This document shows positions 1-6,537 of a DNA stretch of 10,748 nucleotides, piece after piece. The notes under the pieces were generated by a model. The model searched no databases. It had not been told where the DNA came from and worked only from the letters and a program-made list of their open reading frames with translations. The DNA lies in NCBI GenBank assembly GCA_023459675.1, contig JAEWTC010000145.1:1-10748 (forward strand), given 5' to 3'. This DNA is from Bacillota bacterium. Its GTDB lineage: Bacteria; Bacillota; Clostridia; Christensenellales; Aristaeellaceae. The first letter of the stretch is position 1; the number at the start of each line of letters is the position of its first letter. Position numbers and translations under genes: made by a program.

Positions 1-166
1 CCGGCATGTTGACGTCCAGTAAAATAAGGTCGGGGTTTCGTTCCGCCTGCTTGAGCGTCTCCGCTCCGCTTGCCGCCGTCAGCACCTCGTATCCATTGAT
101 TTCAAAATAATCTCGCAGGAGATTCACGATCGCCCCCTCGTCATCCGCAACTAAAAGCCTGAACAT
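1..166 (-). CDS. Response regulator, receiver domain (partial, C-terminal part outside window)
   Basis: Only the first 55 residues are inside the window; the gene runs off the left edge. The protein starts MFRLLVADDEG, giving the acidic pair D8/D9 of a receiver (REC) domain. The later stretch PDLILLDVNMP places the phospho-accepting aspartate at D51. These are the usual positions for a CheY-like fold, so this receiver looks functional. The ATG at 166 is supported by an AGGTGA Shine-Dalgarno at 175-180 with 8 nt spacing. The N-terminal sequence resembles OmpR/VanR-class regulators, which would carry a winged-helix output domain, but that part is not visible, so the class is an inference. A partner histidine kinase would be expected further left. 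Confidence 0.9.
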   Translation of the reverse strand, partial: MFRLLVADDEGAIVNLLRDYFEINGYEVLTAASGAETLKQAERNPDLILLDVNMP

Positions 167-209
167 ATCTTACATCACCTTTTGAGCCTTTATTAATCCC
201 TGCTTTTCC

Positions 210-218
210 ATTCTAACA
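210..218 (-). promoter_or_regulatory. Probable extended -10 promoter of the response regulator
   Basis: On the minus strand the bases read TGTTAGAAT, an extended -10 (TGn followed by TAGAAT, five of six matches to TATAAT). It lies about 44 nt upstream of the ATG at 166, so the leader would be under 40 nt. No good -35 hexamer is seen 17 nt further out, which is acceptable for an extended -10 promoter. The stretch 181-235 is AT-rich compared with its surroundings. Confidence 0.45.
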
Positions 219-340
219 CGTTTCATTTCGCTTGGTCTCCCTGCGGCATTTCCAGGCGCAAATGTTACCATCCGCGTTCCCCAAGCGCAGGGCGGCGCAG
301 CCTATTCCAAATATCAGCCCGCGCTGGTGATTGCCGTAAT

Positions 341-489
341 CCGTGCCCTCCACGCGGAGGGTGATTCTATGGACGGCCCTGAAGGGGAGAGGCATCCGGA
401 TTATCCCGCGCACACGCGGGGTGATCTTGCCGCGCACTAGACGGAGCGGACGGCAGGCTACTATTCCCCGCACACGCGGGGGTTGATCT
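341..489 (+). CRISPR. Degenerate type I-E-like CRISPR array remnant (three repeats, two spacers)
   Basis: Three units of about 28 nt start near 341, 400 and 462, spaced 59-62 nt, which is the 28-29 plus 32-33 nt period of type I-E arrays. Each has a six-pair palindrome with a four-base loop followed by a TGATCT-like tail: CCCTCC-ACGC-GGAGGG, CCCGCG-CACA-CGCGGG and CCCCGC-ACAC-GCGGGG. The last unit (TATTCCCCGCACACGCGGGG plus tail) closely resembles the well-known I-E repeat style. The units differ from one another, yet each stem keeps perfect pairing. The intervening sequences (369-399 and 428-461) are unrelated to each other. No cas gene is present in the window. It could instead be a different palindromic repeat family; three divergent copies are few. 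Confidence 0.5.
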
Positions 490-735
490 CACAGCTTGAA
501 CCAACCGCGCGCATACCGCACAAGGTTTACCGGGCCGGCATCATGCCAGGCAACAACGCGATCATCGCGGGAGCGAGTACGCCGGGGTTTTCAAGGAATG
601 TAACCACAGCTCGGCCCCGCACGAGAGCGTTGATCAGAATCCCACCTGTCGCCCCGCTGCGGAAACACTCCGTGCGCCTCAAGCAAAACGATATCCGCGC
701 TCGCGCCGGGCTATGAATTTGCTTGTCGGCTGCGC
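490..735. other. Gene-free stretch with possible repeat fragments
   Basis: I see no supported gene here. A 77-codon open frame at 483-716 on the plus strand begins inside the last CRISPR-like repeat and has no Shine-Dalgarno sequence. One piece at 613-634 (CCCCGCAC followed later by GTTGATC) resembles the CRISPR-like repeat. It is 149 nt from the last clear copy, which is not a whole number of repeat-spacer units, so it may be a rearranged fragment or chance. Confidence 0.3.
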
Positions 736-764
736 TTGACAGAAAAATAACAAGGTGCTATGCT
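736..764 (+). promoter_or_regulatory. Sigma-A-type promoter of the membrane protein gene
   Basis: A consensus TTGACA (736-741) is followed by a 17-nt spacer and TATGCT (759-764), itself preceded by TG in the extended -10 position. Transcription would start near 771 and leave a leader of about 140 nt before the ATG at 911. The leader contains a stem-loop at 800-820 (TTGC-CGG-GCAA with outer CGCG arms) and a perfect palindrome CAATGCATTG at 873-882, either of which could be a control site. The promoter position rules out an upstream in-frame start at 755. Confidence 0.75.
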
Positions 765-910
765 CTGTGAAAATACTAATGATACACATATATCCGTCGC
801 GCGCATTGCCGGGCAACGCGTTCAATAAAATAGCAACGGTACATGTGTTATCGGCCGCGGCAGCTGTCTGGACAATGCATTGGATACTTCATGGTAAAGG
901 AGAGCGCTTT

Positions 911-1654
911 ATGATCAAGAAGCTACCAATCTACGCAGGTATGATCGGGCTGATTGCGCTTGTCATGTTCTTCGTGAATTTGTTTCGCGGCGATATCGAC
1001 ACGATGATGACCAGCTTGTACATCTTCATCGGATGCGCGGCGGTCGTCGGCGTATTCAAGCTGATCGACGTCCTCATCGAGAAAGCAGAAAATAAGAAAA
1101 ACACTCCGCAAACCGCAAATCGAACCAAGCCGGCCGAAGAAACGAAGCCCGCCCCTGCCGCCCCTGCCGCCCCTGCCGCCCCTGCCGCTCCTCCCGCGCC
1201 AGCGACGCTGCCCCCATCCGCCACCCCATGCGCCTGGATGGAAAGCCCCGAAGCGATCAAAATACTGAGCGCCATCCAGAAAACCTGGTTTGTGGAAGCG
1301 AAGGCGTACCAGCTTTCCGAGGAGGACGCCAAAGCGCTGGAGCAGCAGTTCCCGCTGGCAAAGCCCGTGCAGACCATTCAGGCACAGTACGCGGTAGAGC
1401 AAAGCGGCAACAGCATCTTTTGGCACGAGCACGGCGCGTGGATCGATTTCTCGTACGCAAAATTCCTGTATCAGGATAGGCTGTATTACGTCAGCGTATC
1501 GCCGATGGTGCAGCTGACCGCCCCGATGTATAACCGCATGAGCGATCTGGACCATATGGCAAAAATTCTGCTTTGCCTGAACAAGCAAGCGGGGGCCGGC
1601 CGCGACAGGCTGCTGATTACGCTTAACGGCAGCCTGAAGCAGAACGCGTCCTAA
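911..1654 (+). CDS. Unrecognised two-helix membrane protein with Ala/Pro-rich linker
   Basis: The 247-residue protein is not one I recognise. It has two hydrophobic segments, about residues 6-24 (PIYAGMIGLIALVMFFVNLF) and 34-56. A charged stretch follows, then an Ala/Pro/Lys-rich linker (about 60-105) with repeated APA units. The C-terminal part, about 106-247, looks like a folded soluble domain; it contains WFVEAKAYQL, FWHEHGAWIDFSYAKFLYQ and YYVSVSPMVQL. The layout suggests a membrane-anchored domain held away from the bilayer by a flexible arm; which side it faces is not clear. ATG 911 is chosen because AAAGGAGAG (896-904) lies just upstream and the promoter ends at 764. The next gene converges on it, so it appears monocistronic. 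Confidence 0.8.
   Translation: MIKKLPIYAGMIGLIALVMFFVNLFRGDIDTMMTSLYIFIGCAAVVGVFKLIDVLIEKAENKKNTPQTANRTKPAEETKPAPAAPAAPAAPAAPPAPATLPPSATPCAWMESPEAIKILSAIQKTWFVEAKAYQLSEEDAKALEQQFPLAKPVQTIQAQYAVEQSGNSIFWHEHGAWIDFSYAKFLYQDRLYYVSVSPMVQLTAPMYNRMSDLDHMAKILLCLNKQAGAGRDRLLITLNGSLKQNAS
1151..1186 (+). repeat. Four perfect tandem copies of a 9-nt unit inside the linker
   Basis: GCCCCTGCC is repeated four times without error, followed by a degenerate fifth copy (GCTCCTCCC). It encodes Ala/Pro triplets of the linker. Because the unit is three codons long, gain or loss of copies would change the linker length without a frameshift. Confidence 0.9.
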
Positions 1655-2089
1655 ATACGCAGGGGCAAAGAGCTGCCGCCGCCGGGCTCATGCGCTGCGG
1701 GAATGCAGGCTACGTTTGGGTGCGTACAGGCGGCAAAGGGAAACCTTCAAAGCGTTTCAAATACCCGAATACCCAAACAGCTGCACAACCGAATGATGAC
1801 GCGCCCCGCGCAACGAATGCCGGAACAAATCCGGGAAGCCCCTGTACCTCTTTGGGTACGGGGGCTTCCATTTGCGAAACCAAACGGTTGTGCCACGGTG
1901 GAACGGATACGGTTTTCTTGCGGGCATAGGAACGGGCGATTGATATTGCAAGCCGAGGGAAGCTGATAAGGCAACCCGACAGGCGGCGTTGACGGAGGCC
2001 GGGCAGGCGTTCAGTGAAACGCTGCGGGGTGGCGCGGTTGCGCCGGTGCGGATACGGGAGGGCGGAACCGTACGCTTCATTAGAACTAT
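1655..2089. other. Non-coding block rich in stem-loops between convergent genes
   Basis: About 435 bp without a convincing gene. Open frames exist on both strands (for example 1703-1966 plus and 1710-2093 minus) but lack ribosome binding sites and have compositions typical of out-of-frame GC-rich DNA. Inverted repeats are dense: the long hairpin at 1834-1869, GCGTT/AACGC at 2007-2022 and GGCGC/GCGCC at 2031-2044. The block may be an extended 3' untranslated region, an intergenic repeat element or a small RNA; the sequence alone does not decide. Confidence 0.4.
1834..1869. repeat. Near-perfect 15-pair inverted repeat (hairpin)
   Basis: GGAAGCCCC (1834-1842) pairs with GGGGCTTCC (1861-1869). 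T1843 and G1860 form a wobble pair, and GTACC (1844-1848) pairs with GGTAC (1855-1859) around a six-base loop TCTTTG. No T tract follows on either strand, so it is not a standard rho-independent terminator. Confidence 0.8.
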
Positions 2090-3238
2090 TCACCGCGGCG
2101 CGCGGTTTTTTTTCTGCCGTTTTTGCTCGTACATCATCTGATCCACCTGCATCAGCATGGTATAGGCGTCGGTGATCTCATCCCTGGCGAAAACGGACGC
2201 GCCGACGCTCAGGCGGATCGAATAGGGCCGGTGGTTGGCCGCGCCGCGCTTTTGCTGCGCCTGCGCGAGCTGCTCCAGATACCCGTTCATCTGCTCCCGC
2301 GTGCAGTTTTTAAGCACCACGGTAAACTCATCCCCGCCGTAGCGCGCAATGAAATGGCTGCCCGCAAAGCACTCCCGCAGGATATCCGCCGCGGTTTTCA
2401 GCGCGCGGTCGCCCTCCGGGTGTCCGTACTGATCGTTAATCTGCTTGAAATCGTCGATATCGATCATCATCAGCCCGAAGGGCTCGCCGGAGACGTGGCT
2501 CTCATGAATGGCGCGCTTCACATAATGATCCAGCGCCATGCGGTTGTTCAGGCTCGTCAGGTGGTCGATATTCGTGCGGTTGTTCAAAATCAGCATCTGG
2601 ATTTCCAGTATCACCAGGGTGGTGGCCGCCCAGATCAGGGACGTGGGCAGGTCGAACACGGCGTTTGCGACGCCAAACCCGAGGGGAATCATGGGTACCA
2701 GCAGATAGGGAAACAGCTCGCCCCGGTTGAGCGTTTTGCGTTTGACAAACAGCAGCATGATCGCCGCGGCCATATACGCATACCCCAGCGCGAAGCTTTC
2801 CCAAAATGCGACGCCCCGGCTGTACTGGTTGGCCATGTTTATGGAAAACGCGGCGCCGCCGGGCAGCGCGGCAAACAGCAGCAGCGCATACAGCACGGCG
2901 GGCAGCGCAATCCAAAGGCGCGTACGGCGGCTGACGTTGGAAATGTGGTAGAGCCTGAACAGGACGTAGTAAAGCCACAGCAGCGGGATGGCGGCCGACA
3001 GGAGAAAATCCGCCGTCTGCAGCGTGAACAGAAGAACGCGCACGCCCCGCCCGCCATGTCCCCACAGGTTTTCCAGCGCGGCCTCGAAAACCAAGGTGGC
3101 GATGTTGCACAGGATGAAGAAAATGAATACCTTTTCTTCGCAGCAGATATACTTGAACTTCTGCCGGTAGTTGCGCAGCGTGAGCAGCAAAACCAGCACG
3201 GCAAACCCGTTGAGATACAGAAGCGCTGTGTTCGTCAT
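2090..3238 (-). CDS. Membrane diguanylate cyclase (seven-helix sensor plus GGDEF domain)
   Basis: The 382-residue protein makes cyclic di-GMP from two GTP. About seven hydrophobic segments occupy residues 4-214 (near 4-22, 38-55, 66-93, 107-126, 142-163, 173-190 and 195-214), forming a membrane sensor of unknown ligand. The catalytic domain spans about 218-375. It shows DHLTSLNNR at its entry, the metal-binding MIDIDDFKQIND (from about 258), YGHPEGD and an intact RYGGDEF signature with GGDEF at 301-305. The inhibitory I-site RxxD expected at 292-295 is AGSH, so product feedback through that site should be absent. There is no EAL domain. ATG 3238 is preferred over a TTG two codons upstream, because GGAGG (3246-3250) lies 7 nt before the ATG but almost touches the TTG. 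It has its own promoter. Confidence 0.95.
   Translation of the reverse strand: MTNTALLYLNGFAVLVLLLTLRNYRQKFKYICCEEKVFIFFILCNIATLVFEAALENLWGHGGRGVRVLLFTLQTADFLLSAAIPLLWLYYVLFRLYHISNVSRRTRLWIALPAVLYALLLFAALPGGAAFSINMANQYSRGVAFWESFALGYAYMAAAIMLLFVKRKTLNRGELFPYLLVPMIPLGFGVANAVFDLPTSLIWAATTLVILEIQMLILNNRTNIDHLTSLNNRMALDHYVKRAIHESHVSGEPFGLMMIDIDDFKQINDQYGHPEGDRALKTAADILRECFAGSHFIARYGGDEFTVVLKNCTREQMNGYLEQLAQAQQKRGAANHRPYSIRLSVGASVFARDEITDAYTMLMQVDQMMYEQKRQKKNRAPR
2092..2113 (+). terminator. Rho-independent terminator overlapping the opposing gene's 3' end
   Basis: ACCGCG-GCG-CGCGGT (2092-2106) forms a six-pair stem with a three-base loop and runs into eight T residues (2106-2113). On the plus strand this is a compact terminator for rightward transcripts from the membrane protein gene or the block after it. 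The same bases, read on the minus strand, encode the KKNRAPR end and stop of the diguanylate cyclase. The short stem keeps confidence moderate. Confidence 0.6.
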
Positions 3239-3287
3239 CTGCAACCCTCCCCTGGCGACCGGAACGTTTCATTCTATTTCTATTCGA

Positions 3288-3316
3288 AGTATACGTAACT
3301 TTTCGGCGATTGTAAA
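3288..3316 (-). promoter_or_regulatory. Sigma-A-type promoter of the diguanylate cyclase gene
   Basis: On the minus strand TTTACA (3316-3311, five of six to consensus), a 17-nt spacer and TATACT (3293-3288, five of six) are ideally arranged. Transcription should start near 3281, leaving a leader of about 43 nt. This marks the gene as transcribed separately from DUF1697, which lies about 500 bp upstream. Confidence 0.75.
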
Positions 3317-3740
3317 TAACCGCCCGCGCCAACCGCCGTGCGGGGAAATTGGGGGCGGCATGGGGGAAGCCGGAAGCGAGAGAGGGCCCGGGAATGCGCC
3401 GCGGGAACGCTAAGGGTGGCGAATCGGCGGGGCAAACTGTGGATGAACGGTTCGGCGCAGCCGCAAACCGAAGGATAGCGGAACAAACGCAAACGATGGA
3501 ATGCGCCGAGGAAATACTCCAGACAGCCGCCATCAGGGTGAATGCGTTTGCGATGATCTCGGTATAAACGCCGCAACCCGCGGGATGATAGGCGCGAAAA
3601 ACGCGCAGGATGGCGGATCGGCGGGGCAACCAGCATGCGGGCGCGTTCCTCCGCGGGCGAGTTGAAAACCACGCCGAGCGCGGCGCATGGGAGGGCGGCG
3701 GAACGTATCCGGCGATCGCCAGACCCCCGGCGCGAAAACG
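3317..3740. other. Gene-free stretch upstream of the diguanylate cyclase
   Basis: No supported gene. The longest minus-strand frame here (3280-3759) starts with GTG inside the end of the DUF1697 gene, has no ribosome binding site, runs through the cyclase promoter, and gives an Arg/Pro/Ser-rich product with no domain I can recognise. A perfect palindrome GGCGATCGCC lies at 3711-3720 just beyond the DUF1697 stop, but without a T tract. Confidence 0.4.
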
Positions 3741-4283
3741 TTACGGAAACTCCTTCCACGGATAGGCGGCCAGAAAGCGCGCCGTGTTGACGTTGCGCAC
3801 CGTCATCTGCTGGTACAGGCTGCTGCCGACGACGTTGCTCAAACGGCTCCTGTTCAGGTTTTCCCGCAGCAAGTGCCAGATCACCGCGCCGCGGACGTAA
3901 AGAACGTCGACATACTCCCGCTTCACCGGCAGCAGTTCAAGCGTTTCCTTTCCGTCAATCGCCGGGAACAGGTAGGCAACGTCGGTTCTCTGCCCGGCAT
4001 CGTTCCTCCACGCGGGCGGAACCGCCGCCGCGATTTCTTCCACCTCCCGCCGCTCCTTGAGCAGCGTGGGTACGGTAAACCCGAACGCGGCCTGCATGGC
4101 GGTTTCCAGGTCGCGCTGCAGCACGTCCCGCGGTGCGTCCGCCTCCAATAGCGCGTTGCCGGAGTTCAGGTACGTATCCACAGCGCGGCAGCCCGAGCGT
4201 ATCAGCAATTCTTTCAACTGCCCCATGTCCATCATATTCTTTCCGCCTACGTTAATGCCCCGCAGCAGGAGTACGTACTGCAT
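3741..4283 (-). CDS. DUF1697 family protein
   Basis: The 180-residue product has the family's diagnostic opening, YVLLLRGINVGGKNMMDMGQ, followed by LKELL and by TYLNSGNALLEA, where the family typically has TYxxSGN. The C-terminal part (YVDVLYVRGAVIWHL, LSNVVGSSLYQQMTVRN) also fits, and the length is normal for the family. The family is widespread in bacteria and has no established biochemical role that I know of; it is a single-domain cytoplasmic protein. ATG 4283 is chosen over an in-frame ATG seven codons upstream (4304), because GGAGGG at 4291-4296 sits 7 nt before it and would lie inside the longer reading. No partner gene is adjacent. Confidence 0.92.
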   Translation of the reverse strand: MQYVLLLRGINVGGKNMMDMGQLKELLIRSGCRAVDTYLNSGNALLEADAPRDVLQRDLETAMQAAFGFTVPTLLKERREVEEIAAAVPPAWRNDAGQRTDVAYLFPAIDGKETLELLPVKREYVDVLYVRGAVIWHLLRENLNRSRLSNVVGSSLYQQMTVRNVNTARFLAAYPWKEFP

Positions 4284-4290
4284 TTGCGTT

Positions 4291-4312
4291 CCCTCCGTAA
4301 CCATAGTTACGG
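4291..4312 (-). promoter_or_regulatory. Leader hairpin overlapping the DUF1697 Shine-Dalgarno sequence
   Basis: On the transcribed strand CCGTAAC, a four-base loop and GTTACGG (4312-4295) form a perfect seven-pair stem. The last two G residues of the 3' arm are the first bases of the GGAGGG Shine-Dalgarno (4296-4291). The hairpin could therefore partly mask ribosome access or place the ribosome. No clear promoter was found upstream for this gene. Confidence 0.4.
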
Positions 4313-4938
4313 CCGAACCGCCGCCGATTCAGCCGCGTATCCAACCAGGCGATATGCTAGAATAACGACCGTTTCCGTGATCCGCATCGTGATGCAGGCC
4401 GAGCGCGTATGCCGCGTCACGCATGAACGGGATGGAAGTACAGTCCCAAGCGTTCGTCGCAGCCAACGCAACATACGTAGTAAGCGTTTGGAGCGGCCTC
4501 ACAACGTCCGGCAAATTAGGAAAATCAGATTTGCCACACGCACTTCCCCCTGGTCGTCTGCCCGGGCCAGCCGCCGGGCAGCTCGGCTTCTCAGCAGCAT
4601 CCGACGTCTCCACCAAATTCCGGTAAAACACGGATTTTCTTTCGGTGCGCATGCAATACCCCGGAAAGGCGGCGAGGCTTATTCCTGCTATGGCGTGGAA
4701 GAATAAAACGTTTGTTCGGCTAGAAATCCGGATAAACAGTGCGCAGGCCTTCCCTTCCGATGAACGGAGAAATCCACAGAACAAGCGATGCGGCTGCTCC
4801 GCGATGCATAACGATAACGGGAAGGGAAAAAAGAATCCGGGCATATTGGATCGGGCAAATCGGCCGGGCCGACGTTGGATGCACAAGGCAGACAGGCTAC
4901 ATCAGCCAGGGAAGCGTTAGGCGCAGTATGAAGGCAGC
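4313..4938. other. Gene-free stretch with stem-loops and opposing open frames
   Basis: About 625 bp between two leftward genes. Open frames on both strands (for example 4423-4626 plus and 4329-4886 minus) have no ribosome binding site, and I recognise no domain. Stem-loops are GGCAAAT/ATTTGCC at 4510-4535 and an eight-pair CTGCCCGG/CCGGGCAG at 4558-4581, and GCGATGC is repeated at 4785-4791 and 4801-4807. An extended -10-like TGCTAGAAT at 4355-4363 on the plus strand has no good -35. The block could hold a small RNA or a dispersed intergenic repeat; neither is shown. Confidence 0.35.
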
Positions 4939-6444
4939 CTACGCACGCTCCGGCGGCGGGTCCGGCGGGGCCGCCGTGCGGGCGCGGAAGGCGTTGGGCG
5001 ATTCGCCAGTAAACTGCTTGAACACGCGGCTGAAATAGAGCGGATCGCCAAACCCGAGGCCGGCGGCGACGGCGCTTACCTTTTTTTGCGCCAGCAGTTG
5101 CTTTTGCGCCTCTTCCATCTTCAGCGCCATATAGTAGTGCTTCACCGAATCGTTCAGCTCCCGGCGCACCAGTTTGGAGAGCTTGGATTTCGATACGGAA
5201 AACGCTTCGGCAATCTCGTCGTGGGACAGGTTTTTGTCCATATGGCTGTGTAAAAAGGCGATGATCTCCGTTAGCAGCAGGCGATCGTCGCCCGCAGGCA
5301 GCAGCGGCCGCCTATTGGAAATAAAAAACGCGTCGATGGCTTGGGCCGTATCCTCAATCCGCTCCGCCAGGATAATGCGCCGGTACAGCTCTTCGCAGAA
5401 CTCCAGATGATCGGCGTCGTCGCGGAAATAGCCGTTTTTCTTGAGCATCGACACACAGACGCTGAACTGGTAGATGATCTCTTTGCGGCTGAGGCCGCTT
5501 TCTCCCATCATCCGGAACAGATCGCCGAAGCGCTCGGTTTCCACATATACGCGCAGCTCGCTTTGCGAAAGCGCGTAATCCTTATCCGGCTTTTGGAACG
5601 GAAGCGTGATTCGAAACGGTTTGCCGTTTTCAATGGAGATGGAATGGCTTACGCTTTCCTCCATGGACAGATACGCCTCGTTGAGCTGCGCGGGCGAAAC
5701 GGGTTCCAGCGTCAGCAGGTAGGGCGCATACCCAAGCATGGAGGCGGCAAGGTTGACGATCAGGATATCCGCCTGCCTTTCCTCGGACGAGCGCAGGCTG
5801 TGATCGATTTTCGAGACGCATTTCAGCAGCACCGTGTACGTGGAAGGGCGTTTCAAGGCGGGCACAAACAGATGCAGCATCGGGAAGATCTGGTTGATGC
5901 GCTCGCAGATTTTCTTCAGCTGATCGGGCGTGAGGGCGTTGGTGCAAAGCAGCACGGGCGCGCAGCGGAAGGGCAGCATCTGCAAAACAAGGGACGCTTT
6001 CACCTCGTACTCCCCGCACAGCAGCGCCGAAAGCTGATATTCCTTTCGCCTGCGGATCAGCGCTTCACAGTTGAGAAGCACGGCGGCGATGTCATCCACC
6101 GTCATGCTCGCTTCCATAAAATCGTCGCAATGCGCGCGCACCACCCGCTGCATCAGCGCAAACTTACAGGCGCGCTCGTCCGCGCTCAGCAGAATGCAGA
6201 CGCAGGTGGGGTGTTCTTCCTTAATGATCTGCGTCGTGGCGATACCGTCGATGCCGGGCATGCGGACATCCGCGATGATTAAATCCGGCTGCAGTGCGGA
6301 AAACGACATCAGCGCGTCGCTGGCGTCCGAGCCTTTATAAACGAAGGCGTAGGGTTTGGAGATTTTCTTGAGCGCTTCTTCGAGATTGCCAAAAAATACG
6401 CCGTTGTTGTCAACAAGCATGATCCGCGTCAGCCAATCTAGCAT
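4939..6444 (-). CDS. YesN-like response regulator with AraC-type DNA-binding domain
   Basis: The product is about 501 residues. The N-terminus is a receiver domain (about 7-125) with LIIADVRMPGIDG placing the phospho-acceptor at D59 and switch residue S87. The usual acidic pair is reduced to VDNN (D12 only), and the conserved Lys-Pro near 112 is Ala-Ser. A long middle region (about 130-390) has no recognised domain. The C-terminal 100 residues form two helix-turn-helix units of the AraC family (LSHDEIAEAFSVSKSKLSKL and VSAVAAGLGFGDPLYFSRVF ending in TGESPNAFR). Such proteins usually pair with YesM-type kinases to control sugar transport; no kinase is adjacent. It diverges from the MoaF-like gene and importer, its likely targets. 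The start is uncertain: ATG 6444 lies about 58 nt after the predicted transcription start, but its ribosome site (AAAGAAG) is weak. A GTG at 6507 would lie inside the promoter. Confidence 0.92.
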   Translation of the reverse strand: MLDWLTRIMLVDNNGVFFGNLEEALKKISKPYAFVYKGSDASDALMSFSALQPDLIIADVRMPGIDGIATTQIIKEEHPTCVCILLSADERACKFALMQRVVRAHCDDFMEASMTVDDIAAVLLNCEALIRRRKEYQLSALLCGEYEVKASLVLQMLPFRCAPVLLCTNALTPDQLKKICERINQIFPMLHLFVPALKRPSTYTVLLKCVSKIDHSLRSSEERQADILIVNLAASMLGYAPYLLTLEPVSPAQLNEAYLSMEESVSHSISIENGKPFRITLPFQKPDKDYALSQSELRVYVETERFGDLFRMMGESGLSRKEIIYQFSVCVSMLKKNGYFRDDADHLEFCEELYRRIILAERIEDTAQAIDAFFISNRRPLLPAGDDRLLLTEIIAFLHSHMDKNLSHDEIAEAFSVSKSKLSKLVRRELNDSVKHYYMALKMEEAQKQLLAQKKVSAVAAGLGFGDPLYFSRVFKQFTGESPNAFRARTAAPPDPPPERA

Positions 6445-6508
6445 CCAGATGACAGCTTCTTTCCCTATCCGATTTTTACCGTGCACTTTGCCTTGAAGAT
6501 CGCCCACA

Positions 6509-6537
6509 ATGTTAGCATCATTTTCAGTACATTACAA
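6509..6537 (-). promoter_or_regulatory. Promoter of the YesN-like regulator
   Basis: Minus-strand TTGTAA (6537-6532), 17-nt spacer, then TAACAT (6514-6509) preceded by TG in the extended -10 position. The transcript would start near 6502. The -35 box occupies exactly the same six base pairs as the -35 box of the divergent promoter. Confidence 0.6.

Noticed and set aside
275..334. Additional degraded CRISPR-like repeats upstream (GTTCCCC near 275; CCCGCGC then GGTGATTG near 318)
   Set aside because: Resemblance is partial and the spacing does not fit the 60-bp period, so they are not counted in the array.
613..634. Another CRISPR-like repeat fragment downstream
   Set aside because: The palindrome is broken and its distance from the last repeat is not a whole number of units; it is noted only within the gene-free stretch.
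755..910. Longer N-terminus for the two-helix membrane protein
   Set aside because: The upstream start lies within the predicted promoter and has no ribosome site; ATG 911 has AAAGGAGAG at good spacing and is followed directly by a membrane segment.
2123..3298. 391-codon open frame opposite the diguanylate cyclase
   Set aside because: It is antisense to a clear GGDEF gene, has an Arg/Gln/His-rich composition typical of GC-rich shadow frames, and has no domain.
3280..3759. 159-codon minus-strand frame between DUF1697 and the cyclase
   Set aside because: Starts with GTG inside DUF1697, lacks a ribosome site, covers the cyclase promoter and shows no recognisable domain.
4355..4626. Small gene on the plus strand after the extended -10-like TGCTAGAAT
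   Set aside because: No -35 hexamer, no ribosome site before the ATG at 4423, and no recognisable product.
5341..6282. 313-codon open frame opposite the YesN-like regulator
   Set aside because: Antisense to a gene with recognisable domains; no ribosome site and a shadow-frame composition.
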